A DNA stretch of 64,000 nt from JARLGU01 sp036504535 (GCA_036504535.1 DASXUY010000040.1:620001-684000); one strand, 5' to 3'. Counted from the stretch's first letter, positions 51,179-61,033 are shown. Numbers and translations are program-made. Notes: a model not told the origin generated them from the sequence alone.

Positions 51179-52495
51179 CTAGTGCGCAGCAGTCGCAAGC
51201 GGCAGCGGCGCAAAGATTCGTTTCGAGAGACTCTGTGACGGTATCAAAGCCTCATACTCGTGCCGGAAATGCTTAAGAGCGCCTTGAATTGGCATCGCGG
51301 CCGCATCACCTAGCGCACAGAATGAACGTCCACCAATGTTGTTGCAGATATCGAGAAGGATATCTAGATCTTCGTGGCGCCCACCGCCTGCCATGATACG
51401 GTCATGGATCTTGGTCAGCCAGCTTGTGCCCTCACGGCACGGTGTGCACTTACCGCACGATTCGTGAGCATAAAAGTGCATTAGGCGAGTCATCAACGCC
51501 GGGACGCTCACGTCCTCGTTGAAGAACATCAGCCCGCCGGAGCCAAGCATGCTGCCGTTGGCCATCATCGTTTCGTAATCAAGCGGCAAATCCAGGAACT
51601 TGTCTGTCGCCGGGAACATCGGGGTTGACGATCCACCTGGAATAAAAAACTTGAGCGGCTTCCCGTTCAACGGTCCGCCAGCGGTTTCCAAGATCTCGCG
51701 GATAGGCGTGCCAAGGATAAACTCGTAGTTTGCAGGCTTGTTGACATGGCCAGAAACCGTGAAGAGCTTTGTTCCCAAGCTGCGGCCCGATCCGAATTTC
51801 GCGTATTCCGCCCCGCCCATATTAATAATCGGCACGGCTGTAGCGATGGTTTCAACATTGTTGATGATCGTCGGCGAGTTCCAAACGCCGCTAATCACGG
51901 GCAACGGAGCAGACGGTGGCTTATGTCGCGGCATACCACGTTCGCCCATCAGGCTCGACATAAGTGCCGACTCTTCACCGCATTCATAGGATCCCGCGCC
52001 ACTGTGAACGACGATATCTAGGTCAAATGACGTCCCAAAGATACCCTTGCCGAGGTAGCCCTTCGCATATGCTTCCGCAACTGCCTTACGCAATGCGTTA
52101 ATCGGCTCGACATATTCGCCGCGAACATAGATGTAGCAGCTGTGAGCTCGGATTGCCCACGACGCGATGATACAACCCTCAACCAGCATGTGAGGCATCT
52201 TGTTCATCAACTCGCGGTCTTTAGCAGTACCGGGCTCGCCTTCGTCAGCGTTTATTACAAGGTAGTGTGGCGAATCCCAGTTTTTCGGGATACCGTTCCA
52301 CTTGATAAACGTCGGAAATCCTGCGCCACCTCGTCCGCGGAGACCTGAGATTCGAATCTCCTCGATAATAGCGTCTTGCTCCATCGAGAGCGCCTTCTTA
52401 GCGGCGGTATAACCCTCGTGCTGCGAGTAGACGTCAATGTTCGAGTAGTTCTCGACGTTCCGGTATTTGAAAAGGATTTGCGGTTGCTCGCTCAT
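51179..52495 (-). CDS. nuoF: NADH-quinone oxidoreductase subunit F
   Basis: NADH-binding subunit with FMN and the N3 [4Fe-4S] cluster. It shows GLRGRGGAGFPTFIKW (FMN), NADEGEPGTAKDRELM (NADH), SGAGSYECGEESALM and the cluster ligands ESCGKCTPCREG. 438 residues, normal. It follows nuoE by 45 bases. Confidence 0.96.
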   Translation of the reverse strand: MSEQPQILFKYRNVENYSNIDVYSQHEGYTAAKKALSMEQDAIIEEIRISGLRGRGGAGFPTFIKWNGIPKNWDSPHYLVINADEGEPGTAKDRELMNKMPHMLVEGCIIASWAIRAHSCYIYVRGEYVEPINALRKAVAEAYAKGYLGKGIFGTSFDLDIVVHSGAGSYECGEESALMSSLMGERGMPRHKPPSAPLPVISGVWNSPTIINNVETIATAVPIINMGGAEYAKFGSGRSLGTKLFTVSGHVNKPANYEFILGTPIREILETAGGPLNGKPLKFFIPGGSSTPMFPATDKFLDLPLDYETMMANGSMLGSGGLMFFNEDVSVPALMTRLMHFYAHESCGKCTPCREGTSWLTKIHDRIMAGGGRHEDLDILLDICNNIGGRSFCALGDAAAMPIQGALKHFRHEYEALIPSQSLSKRIFAPLPLATAAH

Positions 52496-52540
52496 ATCTG
52501 CTTTCTCGGTGCTAGCCCATGCGAAACGGTAAGAAGCTTA

Positions 52541-53011
52541 CTACTTCTTCAGATCGTCGATAATCGCGTCGACCTTCGCAGGCGTCAAATCTTCGTAATA
52601 TTTGTCTTTTATCATCATGCACGGGGCATTAGCGCAAGCCCCTAAGCACTCAGCTCCATTGAGCGTAAACTTGCCATCTGCCGTCGTAGCGCCTTTTTCA
52701 ATACCGAGCTTAGCGCCGATGTAATCGATAATGTCGTCCGAACCCCGCACCATGCAAGCGATATTGTGGCAAACCTCAATGTGGTGCTTGCCAATCGGCT
52801 CCTTGTTGTACATGGTGTAAAAGGTGGCGACACCTTCCACCTCGGCTGGTGGTAGCTCCAGGTAGCCCGCGACTTCGCGCATGGCATCTGCAGGCAGCCA
52901 TCCGCCGTACTGCTCTTGCGCAAGCCAAAGTGCCGGCAGCAGCGCGGCCTTCTTGGTCGGATACTTCTTGATGATATTATCGAGTTGCTCTTTGGCTTCT
53001 GCTGTGAACAT
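52541..53011 (-). CDS. nuoE: NADH-quinone oxidoreductase subunit E
   Basis: Thioredoxin-like [2Fe-2S] protein (156 residues) with ligands C-X4-C (CHNIAC) and C-X3-C (CLGAC). It pairs with NuoF. Confidence 0.95.
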   Translation of the reverse strand: MFTAEAKEQLDNIIKKYPTKKAALLPALWLAQEQYGGWLPADAMREVAGYLELPPAEVEGVATFYTMYNKEPIGKHHIEVCHNIACMVRGSDDIIDYIGAKLGIEKGATTADGKFTLNGAECLGACANAPCMMIKDKYYEDLTPAKVDAIIDDLKK

Positions 53012-53091
53012 AATCTCTATTAAAACGCCCTCTTATGTGGCGAGCTCAATTCCTAGTGCGCGACGTCCGGAGCCGCCGATAGCGTGTTGAC

Positions 53092-54348
53092 TTACCTGTC
53101 AATGTCTCCGAGAACAATGTCGATCGATCCGATCATCGCAACAACGTCCGCGATCATGCGGCCCTTTGCCATGCGCGGCAACGCTTGCAGGTTCTTTAGC
53201 GATGGGCCATTGATCTTGACGCGATACGGAATATTGCTGCCGTCGCTATAGATGTAGTAACCCTTTTCGCCTCGACCAGACTCGCATGCACCATACGCTT
53301 CGCCGACCGGCGGATGATAGCCTTCGGTAAACAGCTTAAAGTGATGGATCAGCGATTCCATCGACGTGTCCAACTCCGCTCGCGGTGGGGGAGCGACCTT
53401 GCGGTCATTGGTAATCACGGGACCGCCGGGAACATCCTTAAGCGCCTGCTCCAGAATGCGGATACTCTGACGGAATTCTTCCATGCGGACCAGGAAGCGG
53501 TCATAAACGTCGCCGTTCGAACCAACAGGGATATCGAAATCGAACTGCTCGTAACCACAATACGGATTGGCCTTGCGTACGTCGAACGCCACTCCCGAGC
53601 CTCGAAGCGATGGCCCGGACATGCCGTAGGCGATCGCATCTTCGGGGGTCACAACGCCGATTCCAGTTAAGCGCTCGATCCAGATCGGATTCTTTGTCAG
53701 CAGCCTGTCGTATTCGCTCAGCTTTGCGGGGAACTCGTCAACAAACTTCTTGGTGCGCTCAAGCCAGCCATCGGGCGCGTCGCCTCGCAAGCCGCCAGGG
53801 CAGATCCACGACGTCATCATGCGGACACCCGAGAGCATCTCCTTGAGGTCAAGAATCTGGTCTCGCTCACGCCAACAATAGAAGAACACCGTCATGGCGC
53901 CAATGTCGAGACAGTGAGTGCCCAACCATAGAAGATGGCTCGCTATACGCTCAAGCTCGTTTAGGATAACACGGAGCCGACTTGCCCGAGCAGGGATTTC
54001 AATATCAAGCAGCTTCTCGACAGCCAGCGAATACGCCGTGTTGTTAATCAGGTTCGACAGGTAATCTTCGCGATCGGTGCAGACCAGGGCCTTGTAATAG
54101 GTCATGTTCTCCATCGTCTTCTCGATACCTGTGTGTAGATATCCGATATGCGGGGTGCAGTTAACGATGGTTTCGCCGTCAAGCTCGACAACAAGGCGCA
54201 ACACGCCATGGGTCGACGGGTGCTGGGGCCCCATATTGACGATCATCAAGCCGTCGTTTTCTTCATCGCGCTCGATGAAGACACCACGGGGAAGCTTTAT
54301 GTTGCTGATTGCATCGGGAAGGTCGGTTTCTTTGTCTAGTACGGCCAT
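53092..54348 (-). CDS. nuoD: NADH-quinone oxidoreductase subunit D
   Basis: Lies at the quinone-binding site (49 kDa subunit). 418 residues from ATG 54348 (GGAAA upstream); the frame is open a further 30 bases. Markers are NMGPQHPSTHGVLRLVVELDGE, PHIGYLHTGIEK and GEAYGACESGRGEKGYYI, and the C-terminus ending in DIVLGDIDR. Its stop is 80 bases before nuoE. Confidence 0.96.
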   Translation of the reverse strand: MAVLDKETDLPDAISNIKLPRGVFIERDEENDGLMIVNMGPQHPSTHGVLRLVVELDGETIVNCTPHIGYLHTGIEKTMENMTYYKALVCTDREDYLSNLINNTAYSLAVEKLLDIEIPARASRLRVILNELERIASHLLWLGTHCLDIGAMTVFFYCWRERDQILDLKEMLSGVRMMTSWICPGGLRGDAPDGWLERTKKFVDEFPAKLSEYDRLLTKNPIWIERLTGIGVVTPEDAIAYGMSGPSLRGSGVAFDVRKANPYCGYEQFDFDIPVGSNGDVYDRFLVRMEEFRQSIRILEQALKDVPGGPVITNDRKVAPPPRAELDTSMESLIHHFKLFTEGYHPPVGEAYGACESGRGEKGYYIYSDGSNIPYRVKINGPSLKNLQALPRMAKGRMIADVVAMIGSIDIVLGDIDR

Positions 54349-54381
54349 ATTGCGTTTTCCACAGTTCCGATTTCGCAAAGC

Positions 54382-54981
54382 CTATCGGCCGCGAACGTTA
54401 AACGAAAATTCGACTTCCTCGCCGCCAAGCGGTTCGTCCTTGCGTAACGGGTGCCCCACCCAATCATCCGGCAGCTGGATCCGCCGCAAATCGGAATGGT
54501 TCGCAAACTCTACGCCCATAAGGTCGTAGACTTCACGCTCCAGCCAGTTAGCCGCAGGCCACACACTCTCAACCGTGTTCACGGCAACGCCATCCGGTGC
54601 CAAAGCGTTTACACGGAGACGCTTGAACGTCGCCATCGAGTAAAGGTTGTAGACGACCTGAAAGCGGCTTGCTTCGTCGAACTTCTCGACCTTCAGCAAG
54701 TCAACACAAGTCAGATCCGACAGAAAGCTGAACTGGGTTTCAGGATGGTCCCGCAGCAGTGTCAGTATTGCAACGATACTCTCGTGCTTCACCCAAATCG
54801 TCTTTTCGTCGCGAAACTTGCGCGACTTGACGATCTCCGCCGGGAAAGCTTCCTGAACGACACGAAACTCGACATCATCTTCTGCATTGAGCTCGACCCA
54901 ATCGTCGGGCCGCTTGTTTGAGATGGCGCGAAGGGCGAGGTCCGTGGGAGTTAGGCCGAGACGTACATCAAAGTCAACCAT
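54382..54981 (-). CDS. nuoC: NADH-quinone oxidoreductase subunit C
   Basis: 30 kDa-type subunit (199 residues). Markers: FSFLSDLTCVDLL, VNTVESVWPAANWLEREVYDLMGVEFANH and DDWVGHPLRKDE. It is not fused to nuoD, as it is in enterobacteria. Confidence 0.95.
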   Translation of the reverse strand: MVDFDVRLGLTPTDLALRAISNKRPDDWVELNAEDDVEFRVVQEAFPAEIVKSRKFRDEKTIWVKHESIVAILTLLRDHPETQFSFLSDLTCVDLLKVEKFDEASRFQVVYNLYSMATFKRLRVNALAPDGVAVNTVESVWPAANWLEREVYDLMGVEFANHSDLRRIQLPDDWVGHPLRKDEPLGGEEVEFSFNVRGR

Positions 54982-54987
54982 GCTTGA

Positions 54988-55461
54988 TTACCTGCGGTCT
55001 CCAAAATGCTCGCGATCAATCTTCTTCTGCAACTGCATAATCCCGTAAATGAGCGCGTCGGGATTAGGCGGGCAACCAGGAACGTAAATGTCAACCGGAA
55101 CTATCGTGTCCACACCCTGGACCAGGGCGTAGTTATTGAAAACGCCCGTACACGATGCGCAGTCGCCCATTGAGATCACCCACTTTGGCTCGGGCATTTG
55201 ATCGTAAATGCGGCGAAGCACTGGCGCCATCTTCTTCGAAACCCGACCCGAAACAATCATCAAGTCAGCTTGCCGCGGCGAAGCACGAAACGCTTCCGAC
55301 CCGAACCGCGCGAGGTCGTAGCGCGAGTTGGTTGCCGCCATCATTTCGATCGCGCAACACGCCAAACCAAACGTTGCCGGCCATACAGAGTTGCGGCGCG
55401 CCCAGTTCACGGCCTTGTTCATAGGCACGGTCAGGATGCCAAGGTTTTGTTCTACTCCCAA
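54988..55461 (-). CDS. nuoB: NADH-quinone oxidoreductase subunit B
   Basis: Holds the N2 [4Fe-4S] cluster next to the quinone: CCAIEMM, GDCASC and PGCPPNPDALI. The longest frame starts at GTG 55482, but TTG 55461 gives MGVEQNLGIL, the common family N-terminus, and has AAAGGGG upstream. It overlaps the end of nuoA by about 10 bases. 157 residues. Confidence 0.93.
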   Translation of the reverse strand: MGVEQNLGILTVPMNKAVNWARRNSVWPATFGLACCAIEMMAATNSRYDLARFGSEAFRASPRQADLMIVSGRVSKKMAPVLRRIYDQMPEPKWVISMGDCASCTGVFNNYALVQGVDTIVPVDIYVPGCPPNPDALIYGIMQLQKKIDREHFGDRR

Positions 55462-55841
55462 TCCAGGGCCCCTTTCTTCCACACGTAAATGTAGCCGACA
55501 AAGAGAATCACGATAAACACTGCCATCTCACCTAGCAGGAATCCGCGTGAAATCATTCCGTTGTTACGAAACAACACAGCCCACGGATAAAGGAAGATGG
55601 TTTCAATGTCAAAGAGGATAAACAACATCGCAACCAGGTAAAACTTCACCGGGAAGCGGTCACGAGCTGAGCCAATTGGATTGACACCGCACTCGTAAGG
55701 GGAAAGCTTTTCTAGCGTCGGCCGTTTTGGGCCAAGGATCCAAGAGAGGACAACCAGGACACCAGCGATAAACGCGGCTAGGAGGATTAGAATGAGCAAA
55801 GGCAGGTAGTCACCTGGCGTTGCCTGCAAGTTCGGTCCCAT
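55452..55841 (-). CDS. nuoA: NADH-quinone oxidoreductase subunit A
   Basis: First gene of the operon. Three helices, 129 residues, with PYECGVNPIGSARDRFPVKF and LFILFDIETIFLYPWAV. AGGAGG lies 12 bases before the ATG. Confidence 0.95.
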   Translation of the reverse strand: MGPNLQATPGDYLPLLILILLAAFIAGVLVVLSWILGPKRPTLEKLSPYECGVNPIGSARDRFPVKFYLVAMLFILFDIETIFLYPWAVLFRNNGMISRGFLLGEMAVFIVILFVGYIYVWKKGALDWE

Positions 55842-55884
55842 CGAAAATCAGCGCCTCCTCGGTTCTTGCGAACGCTATATGTGA

Positions 55885-55914
55885 ATTATTGCACGAACTG
55901 ATTTCGCAAGTCAA
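55885..55914 (-). promoter_or_regulatory. Promoter of the nuo operon
   Basis: TTGACT (55909-55914) and AATAAT (55885-55890) separated by 18 bases on the minus strand, about 45-75 bases before the nuoA start. Confidence 0.65.
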
Positions 55915-56049
55915 GATGCGGGGGAACCGAATCTCTACCTTACCACGTATTTTCATTGGCGGCGTCCGCCGTGCGACGGATAACAGCGATCTTTTTCGAA
56001 CGGCGACGCGTCACGATTAGGGTTATTCTCCAGAGGATTTCAACGCAAT

Positions 56050-56448
56050 ATGCCAAAAGAGTGGTACACGGCTGGCTATCTCGGTCTCAAAGTTGACGAA
56101 CTGGAATCTGTTCGATCAGAATTAGAGGCGATCATTGTCGATATACGATTTCGCCCCCAAAGCCGCTTGCCTATGTGGCGTCAGGCCACGATGATTCGCA
56201 CGTTTGGTAGCCACTATCTTTGGTGTCAGGACTGGGGAAGTCCTAACTTCAAGAACGGTCCGCCACACACGTTGCTTGACGCGAACACCGGTTGGCTCAC
56301 TGTATCGGCCCTCGAGCGCCCCGTCATCCTTCTCTGCGCCTGCCGGGAGGCGTCCGCATGTCATCGAACAACACTTGCCGCTTGGCTACGAACCGAACAC
56401 GGAATCGTCACGCGGGAGCTGTGTGAATACGGGGCTGACAGAAGCTAG
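56050..56448 (+). CDS. DUF488-family protein
   Basis: A 132-residue cytosolic protein of unknown reaction. It has the DUF488 traits: YTAGYLGLKVDEL at the start, then VDIRFRPQSRLPMW, YLWCQDWGSPNF and the cysteine pair in LLCACREASACHRTTLAAWL. The conserved Cys and His suggest a thiol or metal site. It lies alone, divergent from the nuo operon and convergent with the GGDEF gene, ending 14 bases from its stop. Confidence 0.8.
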   Translation: MPKEWYTAGYLGLKVDELESVRSELEAIIVDIRFRPQSRLPMWRQATMIRTFGSHYLWCQDWGSPNFKNGPPHTLLDANTGWLTVSALERPVILLCACREASACHRTTLAAWLRTEHGIVTRELCEYGADRS

Positions 56449-56462
56449 CCTTCCCTACTCAC

Positions 56463-58205
56463 CTATTGAGCCGAACTGTCGCCGATCACCTCGAAAACGA
56501 CACGGTTGCGCCCGCCCCGCTTCGCCTTATACAGTGCGGAATCCGCGATTTCGATCAGCTGGTCGGCCTCAATGTTGCCTCCACGATGATACGCAACTCC
56601 AGCGCTCACGGTCACGGCTCTGAGGTGAAACATATGTCCCTCAATCACCACGCGCACCCGTTCAGCAATAACCCGGGCTTCATCCTCGGTGACATTGGGC
56701 AATAGCATCACGAATTCCTCGCCGCCATAGCGAGCGACGATATCGGTCTTCCGAGCGGAGGTCCCAATGAGCTGCCCCAACGTTCGCAAGACCTCGTCAC
56801 CCGCAGGATGCCCGAACGAGTCATTGTAATCCTTAAACCGATCGACATCGAGCAGCATGAGAGCTATTGGAGTCGAGGCTTTCGACGCACTTTCAACATC
56901 GTCGCGCAGGCGAGCCTGAAACGCTCTGTGATTTGCAAGACCGGTCATGCCGTCGCGTGTGGCTAGCTCTTCGAGTTGACCATTTACCTGAGCTAGGGCA
57001 ATGTTGTTCGTTAGTAGCTCTAGCTGGGTTTGCTTCAACTCGTGGTTCAATGCTTCCATCTTCGACGCGTACTCGTGAACCTCCGATGATCGCGCTGATA
57101 GGTCCTCATTTGCCTGTAGGAGGCTGTCGTAAAGCCTCTGGTTATCGACCAGCGCCATAAGCTGTCTGACCAACAAAAAGCCCACTAATAACTCAGCGCC
57201 AAAGAATACACCAGCACTCAAGTCCGGCTCATCCCGCGATAGCATACTGTAGTACGTCAGAGCGCCCAGCGGTGGTATACAGGCGTACGGCAGCAGCGAG
57301 CGCCATGTCAGCACATGTGCCTGCGGATACGCCTCGTTCCGTATCTCTTCGTCCTCTCCGGACTCCGCCTTTTTCAGCAGCTGCCGCGCAACGTACGCAA
57401 CGATCATATAGCCGGTTGGCCATCCAACATCGGTAATACCGTTCACGTAGGTTCCATGCACATTGCCGTAGCTGAAAACCGTATCGGCAAAGACGACGAA
57501 GATCAAGCCAATCGAAAGCAGGCCCGTGTACTCGCGATGCGCAAGGGAACTGGTTGTCGCGATCACTAAGAGGCAAAACAGCACCAGCAGATCGCCCAGA
57601 GGATAACATGCCCCAACGAGGCTAGCCAGCAGTGTCGCATTCGAATGAAGCAGCATCGGACCGACCTGGAAGTACCAGCTGAACGTGCACAATACCGCCA
57701 GCATCATCAATCCGTCGAGCAACACTCTGATACGCGTTCGAGTTGGCAACGGTCTTGCCGAAAGGGAGAGGAAACCGCTCACCTGGAAGACATACGTCAG
57801 CACCCACGGAACGTCTGCCGGGCCGGGGAATGGATGCGCACTATGGACTACGTGGTTAAGGTAGCTCCAGATGACTTGCCCCGTCGTATTGCAGGCGACA
57901 GCCAGGAGCAAGAGGATCGAAGTACGAAGCCTGTGCTTCGCTATGAGCGACAACGGGGAGGTTGCACGACGCCGCTCGGTCCAGAATTCGATCAGCCCAA
58001 CGCTACACCAAATGAGCATGAGGAGCGGACCGACAATCTGACCGATATCGTCAACGAGCTTAAATGTCTGAGGGCTTCCAGGACGTACTGCCAGCCACCC
58101 GAACATAAACACGGTCGACACTAGCGTCAACCCGGCGCCAACGGCATCGAAGTTCTTGCCGTACCGTTTCGGTAGTGGAAAAATGGCGCCCGTTCGTTGA
58201 GCCAC
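56463..58205 (-). CDS. Membrane-bound diguanylate cyclase (GGDEF)
   Basis: Makes c-di-GMP from two GTP. The first 330 residues hold about eight membrane helices, forming a sensor region of unknown ligand. A coiled coil (about 345-410) leads into a GGDEF domain with an intact active site (RYGGEEF), the metal Asp in LLDVDRFKDYNDSFGH and an RxxD inhibitory site (RKTD) five residues before GGEEF, so product inhibition is likely. The start is GTG 58205 with GAGGAGA upstream. It probably links an external signal to motility or surface attachment; the flagellin lies in the same window. Confidence 0.93.
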   Translation of the reverse strand: MAQRTGAIFPLPKRYGKNFDAVGAGLTLVSTVFMFGWLAVRPGSPQTFKLVDDIGQIVGPLLMLIWCSVGLIEFWTERRRATSPLSLIAKHRLRTSILLLLAVACNTTGQVIWSYLNHVVHSAHPFPGPADVPWVLTYVFQVSGFLSLSARPLPTRTRIRVLLDGLMMLAVLCTFSWYFQVGPMLLHSNATLLASLVGACYPLGDLLVLFCLLVIATTSSLAHREYTGLLSIGLIFVVFADTVFSYGNVHGTYVNGITDVGWPTGYMIVAYVARQLLKKAESGEDEEIRNEAYPQAHVLTWRSLLPYACIPPLGALTYYSMLSRDEPDLSAGVFFGAELLVGFLLVRQLMALVDNQRLYDSLLQANEDLSARSSEVHEYASKMEALNHELKQTQLELLTNNIALAQVNGQLEELATRDGMTGLANHRAFQARLRDDVESASKASTPIALMLLDVDRFKDYNDSFGHPAGDEVLRTLGQLIGTSARKTDIVARYGGEEFVMLLPNVTEDEARVIAERVRVVIEGHMFHLRAVTVSAGVAYHRGGNIEADQLIEIADSALYKAKRGGRNRVVFEVIGDSSAQ

Positions 58206-58377
58206 AATATCTCCTCGATGCGGGTTGCCATACCGGCGGCAAAACCCTATCTACTGCTGCTGTCGATGCTAGGCTTCGCTCCACGACTCAACATTACAGG
58301 CATACTGGCGGTGCTTCACTGACGGCTACCGGGATAGCCTCGTCCCGAACAGCCACTGGCTTCGGTCGTCGCAATCT

Positions 58378-58968
58378 CTACTTTTCCAGGACCTGCGGAT
58401 TTGCGGGCATTTGCGCTGGCGGTGGCCACGCCCCTTCAATCTCCGGGATATCAGCGGCAGCCTTCGGATCTCTACCTCCCAGATATAGTCTGACTATTGT
58501 GAACGTGTTCGTTATACCGATGACCGCCTCCAGCATTACACCGCCTATAGAGTGACTCAAAATCCCGTTCGCAAGCCATAGGAATGTGCAAAACAGCATG
58601 CACAGCCGCATGCGAATCCCCTGGAGATTGAACATGCCTATAGTCGATATAATCGTTGCCCCGATCGTCAGGTAGCCTATGGGTGACTTGATCGTAAAGT
58701 AGCCCAACACCACGGTAATGACGACGAGAACGGCGGCAATATAGTTCGACTGGCTCTTTAGCGACAACACATTCCGCCCCAGCGATACGAGGTTGCTCGC
58801 GGCCGCCGGGACATTGCCCAGCATCAGAAAGTGCACGCCGTAAACCACTGCCTGGAACGATAGACTGATTCGAAACCGGCGATCATTCTTCTGTAGAAAC
58901 GAAAACACGCCCAACACGAACGCTATATAACCGAGAATCTGCGTGGGCGAAAATACTGAGGCTACCAT
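58378..58968 (-). CDS. YgjV-like inner-membrane protein
   Basis: 196 residues with five to six helices and the pattern of the Imp-YgjV family: SFLQKNDRRFRISLSFQAVVY, GRNVLSLKSQ, IGATIISTIGMFNLQGIRMRL and CTFLWLANGILSHSIGG. The function of this family is not known. The C-terminus is Pro/Ala rich and probably cytosolic. Start ATG 58968 is preferred to the upstream ATG 58986; neither has a strong ribosome site. Confidence 0.7.
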   Translation of the reverse strand: MVASVFSPTQILGYIAFVLGVFSFLQKNDRRFRISLSFQAVVYGVHFLMLGNVPAAASNLVSLGRNVLSLKSQSNYIAAVLVVITVVLGYFTIKSPIGYLTIGATIISTIGMFNLQGIRMRLCMLFCTFLWLANGILSHSIGGVMLEAVIGITNTFTIVRLYLGGRDPKAAADIPEIEGAWPPPAQMPANPQVLEK

Positions 58969-58986
58969 ACAGCTATTATGCGCCAT

Positions 58987-59056
58987 GGAGCCGCCAGACG
59001 GCTGCTTTTACGCAATATAAACATGGCGGCTCCTTGATCTAGATCGAGGAGCCGCC
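58987..59056 (-). other. Three complementary arms that can form alternative hairpins
   Basis: GGAGCCGCCA (58987-58996), TGGCGGCTCCT (59024-59034) and AGGAGCCGCC (59047-59056). The middle copy can pair with either outer copy, 10 bp each, and not with both. The arms lie between the SPFH stop (59083) and the YgjV-like start (58968). This could be a terminator with a competing structure that lets the second gene be controlled. Confidence 0.55.
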
Positions 59057-59082
59057 TTATGGTTCCAATGACAGCGATGCTG

Positions 59083-59973
59083 CTACTGCGCCTTCGCATT
59101 TCCGGCCATGAGGTCGCGCAGGTCCAATATCTGCCCGCCACCACTGCTTGATACGGTCGGCAAGTGGCCGTCCCACTTGTCGATCCACGACTGCGCAAGC
59201 ACCTTCTGTCCGCCTTCGGAGTTCAATGCCTGCGCTTTGATACGGTTCGCCTGCGCTATGCCGTTCGCCTTGGCAATCTCCGTCTGCGCTTCCATCTGAG
59301 CCTTAGCGAGAACATACTTCTGCTGCTCGGCGCCCTGCTGCGCAACCTGCTTCGACTCGATGGCATCGTTAAACTGCTGAGAGAACTCGAAGTTGGTCAA
59401 GCTGACGCCGTTCGGTTCAACAATGATGTTATAAGCCAGAAGACGCGCTTTGAGCGCATCGTCAACTTGCGTCTTCACCTGATCGCGCTGCCGGATCAGT
59501 TGCTCTGCCGTGTACCGCGCCACTATCGACTTCAGCACCTCTTGGGTCGCGGGATGGATGATTCGGTCACGAATCGCCGTGTCGTCGCCAACAGCAGAAT
59601 AGATCTTACCAACAGAGTTGCCGTCAAGGTGATAGTTTACAGCCACATCCGTTGTGACAACCTGCAAGTCCTGACTCGCAGCTGATCCCTTGGCGTCAGC
59701 CTTCTGTGTGCGCACCTCCATCATCTCAACCGTTTCCATAACGGGGACTTTGAAGTGAGCGCCAGCTTTCAAATCGCCAACAGGAGCCCCAAATCGCATC
59801 AAGATGCCCCTATATCCCGCCGGAACGGTAAAAAAACTCTCCGTGATCAAACCGAAAAAGAAGAGAACAACACCAACCACCTTAACGAGTTGCTTAACGC
59901 TAGCCTGTGCGGGCGTCACTCTGATGAAGAACGAAACGACGAAAACGATCAGTCCGACAATAGCAAGTAACAT
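59083..59973 (-). CDS. SPFH/prohibitin-family membrane protein
   Basis: A 296-residue member of the prohibitin group. The N-terminus has one or two helices (residues 1-17 and about 30-52), then the SPFH domain (TVPAGYRGILMRFGAPVGD, DLQVVTTDVAVNYHLD) and a coiled coil rich in Ala, Gln, Lys (AIESKQVAQQGAEQQKYVLAKAQ). These proteins scaffold membrane domains and can govern membrane proteases such as FtsH. A link to the proteasome is not shown. Confidence 0.92.
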   Translation of the reverse strand: MLLAIVGLIVFVVSFFIRVTPAQASVKQLVKVVGVVLFFFGLITESFFTVPAGYRGILMRFGAPVGDLKAGAHFKVPVMETVEMMEVRTQKADAKGSAASQDLQVVTTDVAVNYHLDGNSVGKIYSAVGDDTAIRDRIIHPATQEVLKSIVARYTAEQLIRQRDQVKTQVDDALKARLLAYNIIVEPNGVSLTNFEFSQQFNDAIESKQVAQQGAEQQKYVLAKAQMEAQTEIAKANGIAQANRIKAQALNSEGGQKVLAQSWIDKWDGHLPTVSSSGGGQILDLRDLMAGNAKAQ

Positions 59974-60175
59974 AAGCTGTCCTTTCGACGTCCAACGTCT
60001 AGTGCGACAATGAAGTACTGTAGTCTACTATATTGAGCTATTTGACCCGGAAAAGTTGCAAGCTACCAATGGACCCGCGATATCTACTTGGGTAAGCCGG
60101 GGCACATATGGGTAAAACCGATAAGTTGCATGGCTAGCCTGGCAATGCCAATCGCATCTTTTAAGGAGCCGATTT

Positions 60176-60757
60176 GTGGAAATCGACATCAAGAAAACAG
60201 CCCTCGTACTTATTGACTTGCAGCGCGGAATAGTCTCGGGTGATGTTGGGCCTAACACGTCCGAAACCGTTGTTGGCAACGCCGCCAAGATCGCCGACGC
60301 GATGCGACGCGTCTACGCTCCGGTGGTTCTGGTTCGCGTCACCTTCGCGGCCGATGGCGGCGACAGGTTATCGCAGCGCGTTGACCAACCGGCGGCGACT
60401 CAGTTGGCTCCAGGGTGGGACGAGATCGTACCTGTGATTGGCCCCCGTGACGGGGACATAATGGTAGTCAAGCATCAATGGGGCGCTTTTCACGACACCG
60501 GCCTTGATTTGCAGCTCAGACGACGCGGAATAGACACCATCATCCTTGCGGGAATATCAACGAGCATTGGCGTGGAGTCTACGGCGCGTGCGGCATACGA
60601 ACATTTTTACAGCATCGTTCTAGTCGAAGACGCCATGGCAGACCGCGTCCCGGAAGCGCACGAAAACAGCGTCCAAAGAATCTTTCCTCGATTGGGGCGC
60701 GTTCGGCGAACATCTGACGTACTTACACTTATCGGGCAGCACTCTGCATCGTTGTGA
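60176..60757 (+). CDS. Isochorismatase-fold hydrolase-like protein lacking the catalytic cysteine
   Basis: 193 residues from GTG 60176 (AAGGAG upstream). The fold is that of the isochorismatase/cysteine hydrolase family with Asp14 (VLIDLQ) and Lys99 (VVKHQWGAF) of the triad. The third member, Cys, should follow the TSI motif; it is Gly132 (ILAGISTSIGVESTARAA). Members with Gly there are known but their activity is unclear, so hydrolysis of an amide or ester should not be assumed. It is unlinked to other pathway genes. Confidence 0.85.
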   Translation: MEIDIKKTALVLIDLQRGIVSGDVGPNTSETVVGNAAKIADAMRRVYAPVVLVRVTFAADGGDRLSQRVDQPAATQLAPGWDEIVPVIGPRDGDIMVVKHQWGAFHDTGLDLQLRRRGIDTIILAGISTSIGVESTARAAYEHFYSIVLVEDAMADRVPEAHENSVQRIFPRLGRVRRTSDVLTLIGQHSASL

Positions 60758-61033
60758 GGCTAGGCAATCCAAACTAGAATCTCCCACGGCCGAGAGCCGA
60801 ACCGAGACGTTTCCAGTCAGATACCGGTCCTGCGATGTGGCGATTGAATGCTATAGAGCAATAAGGTATCTGATTTACAACATGGATATGGAATAAGTCA
60901 GAAAAGTTACAAATAGGTATTAGGAACAAGAAGGAATATCGGCGCGTATAGGCGAAGTATCGATCATGGGTTTATGCTCTCGGATTCGAGAGTTGCTCCC
61001 ATCGCGATGATGCGTGTCCCGAGGAGTACAGGC

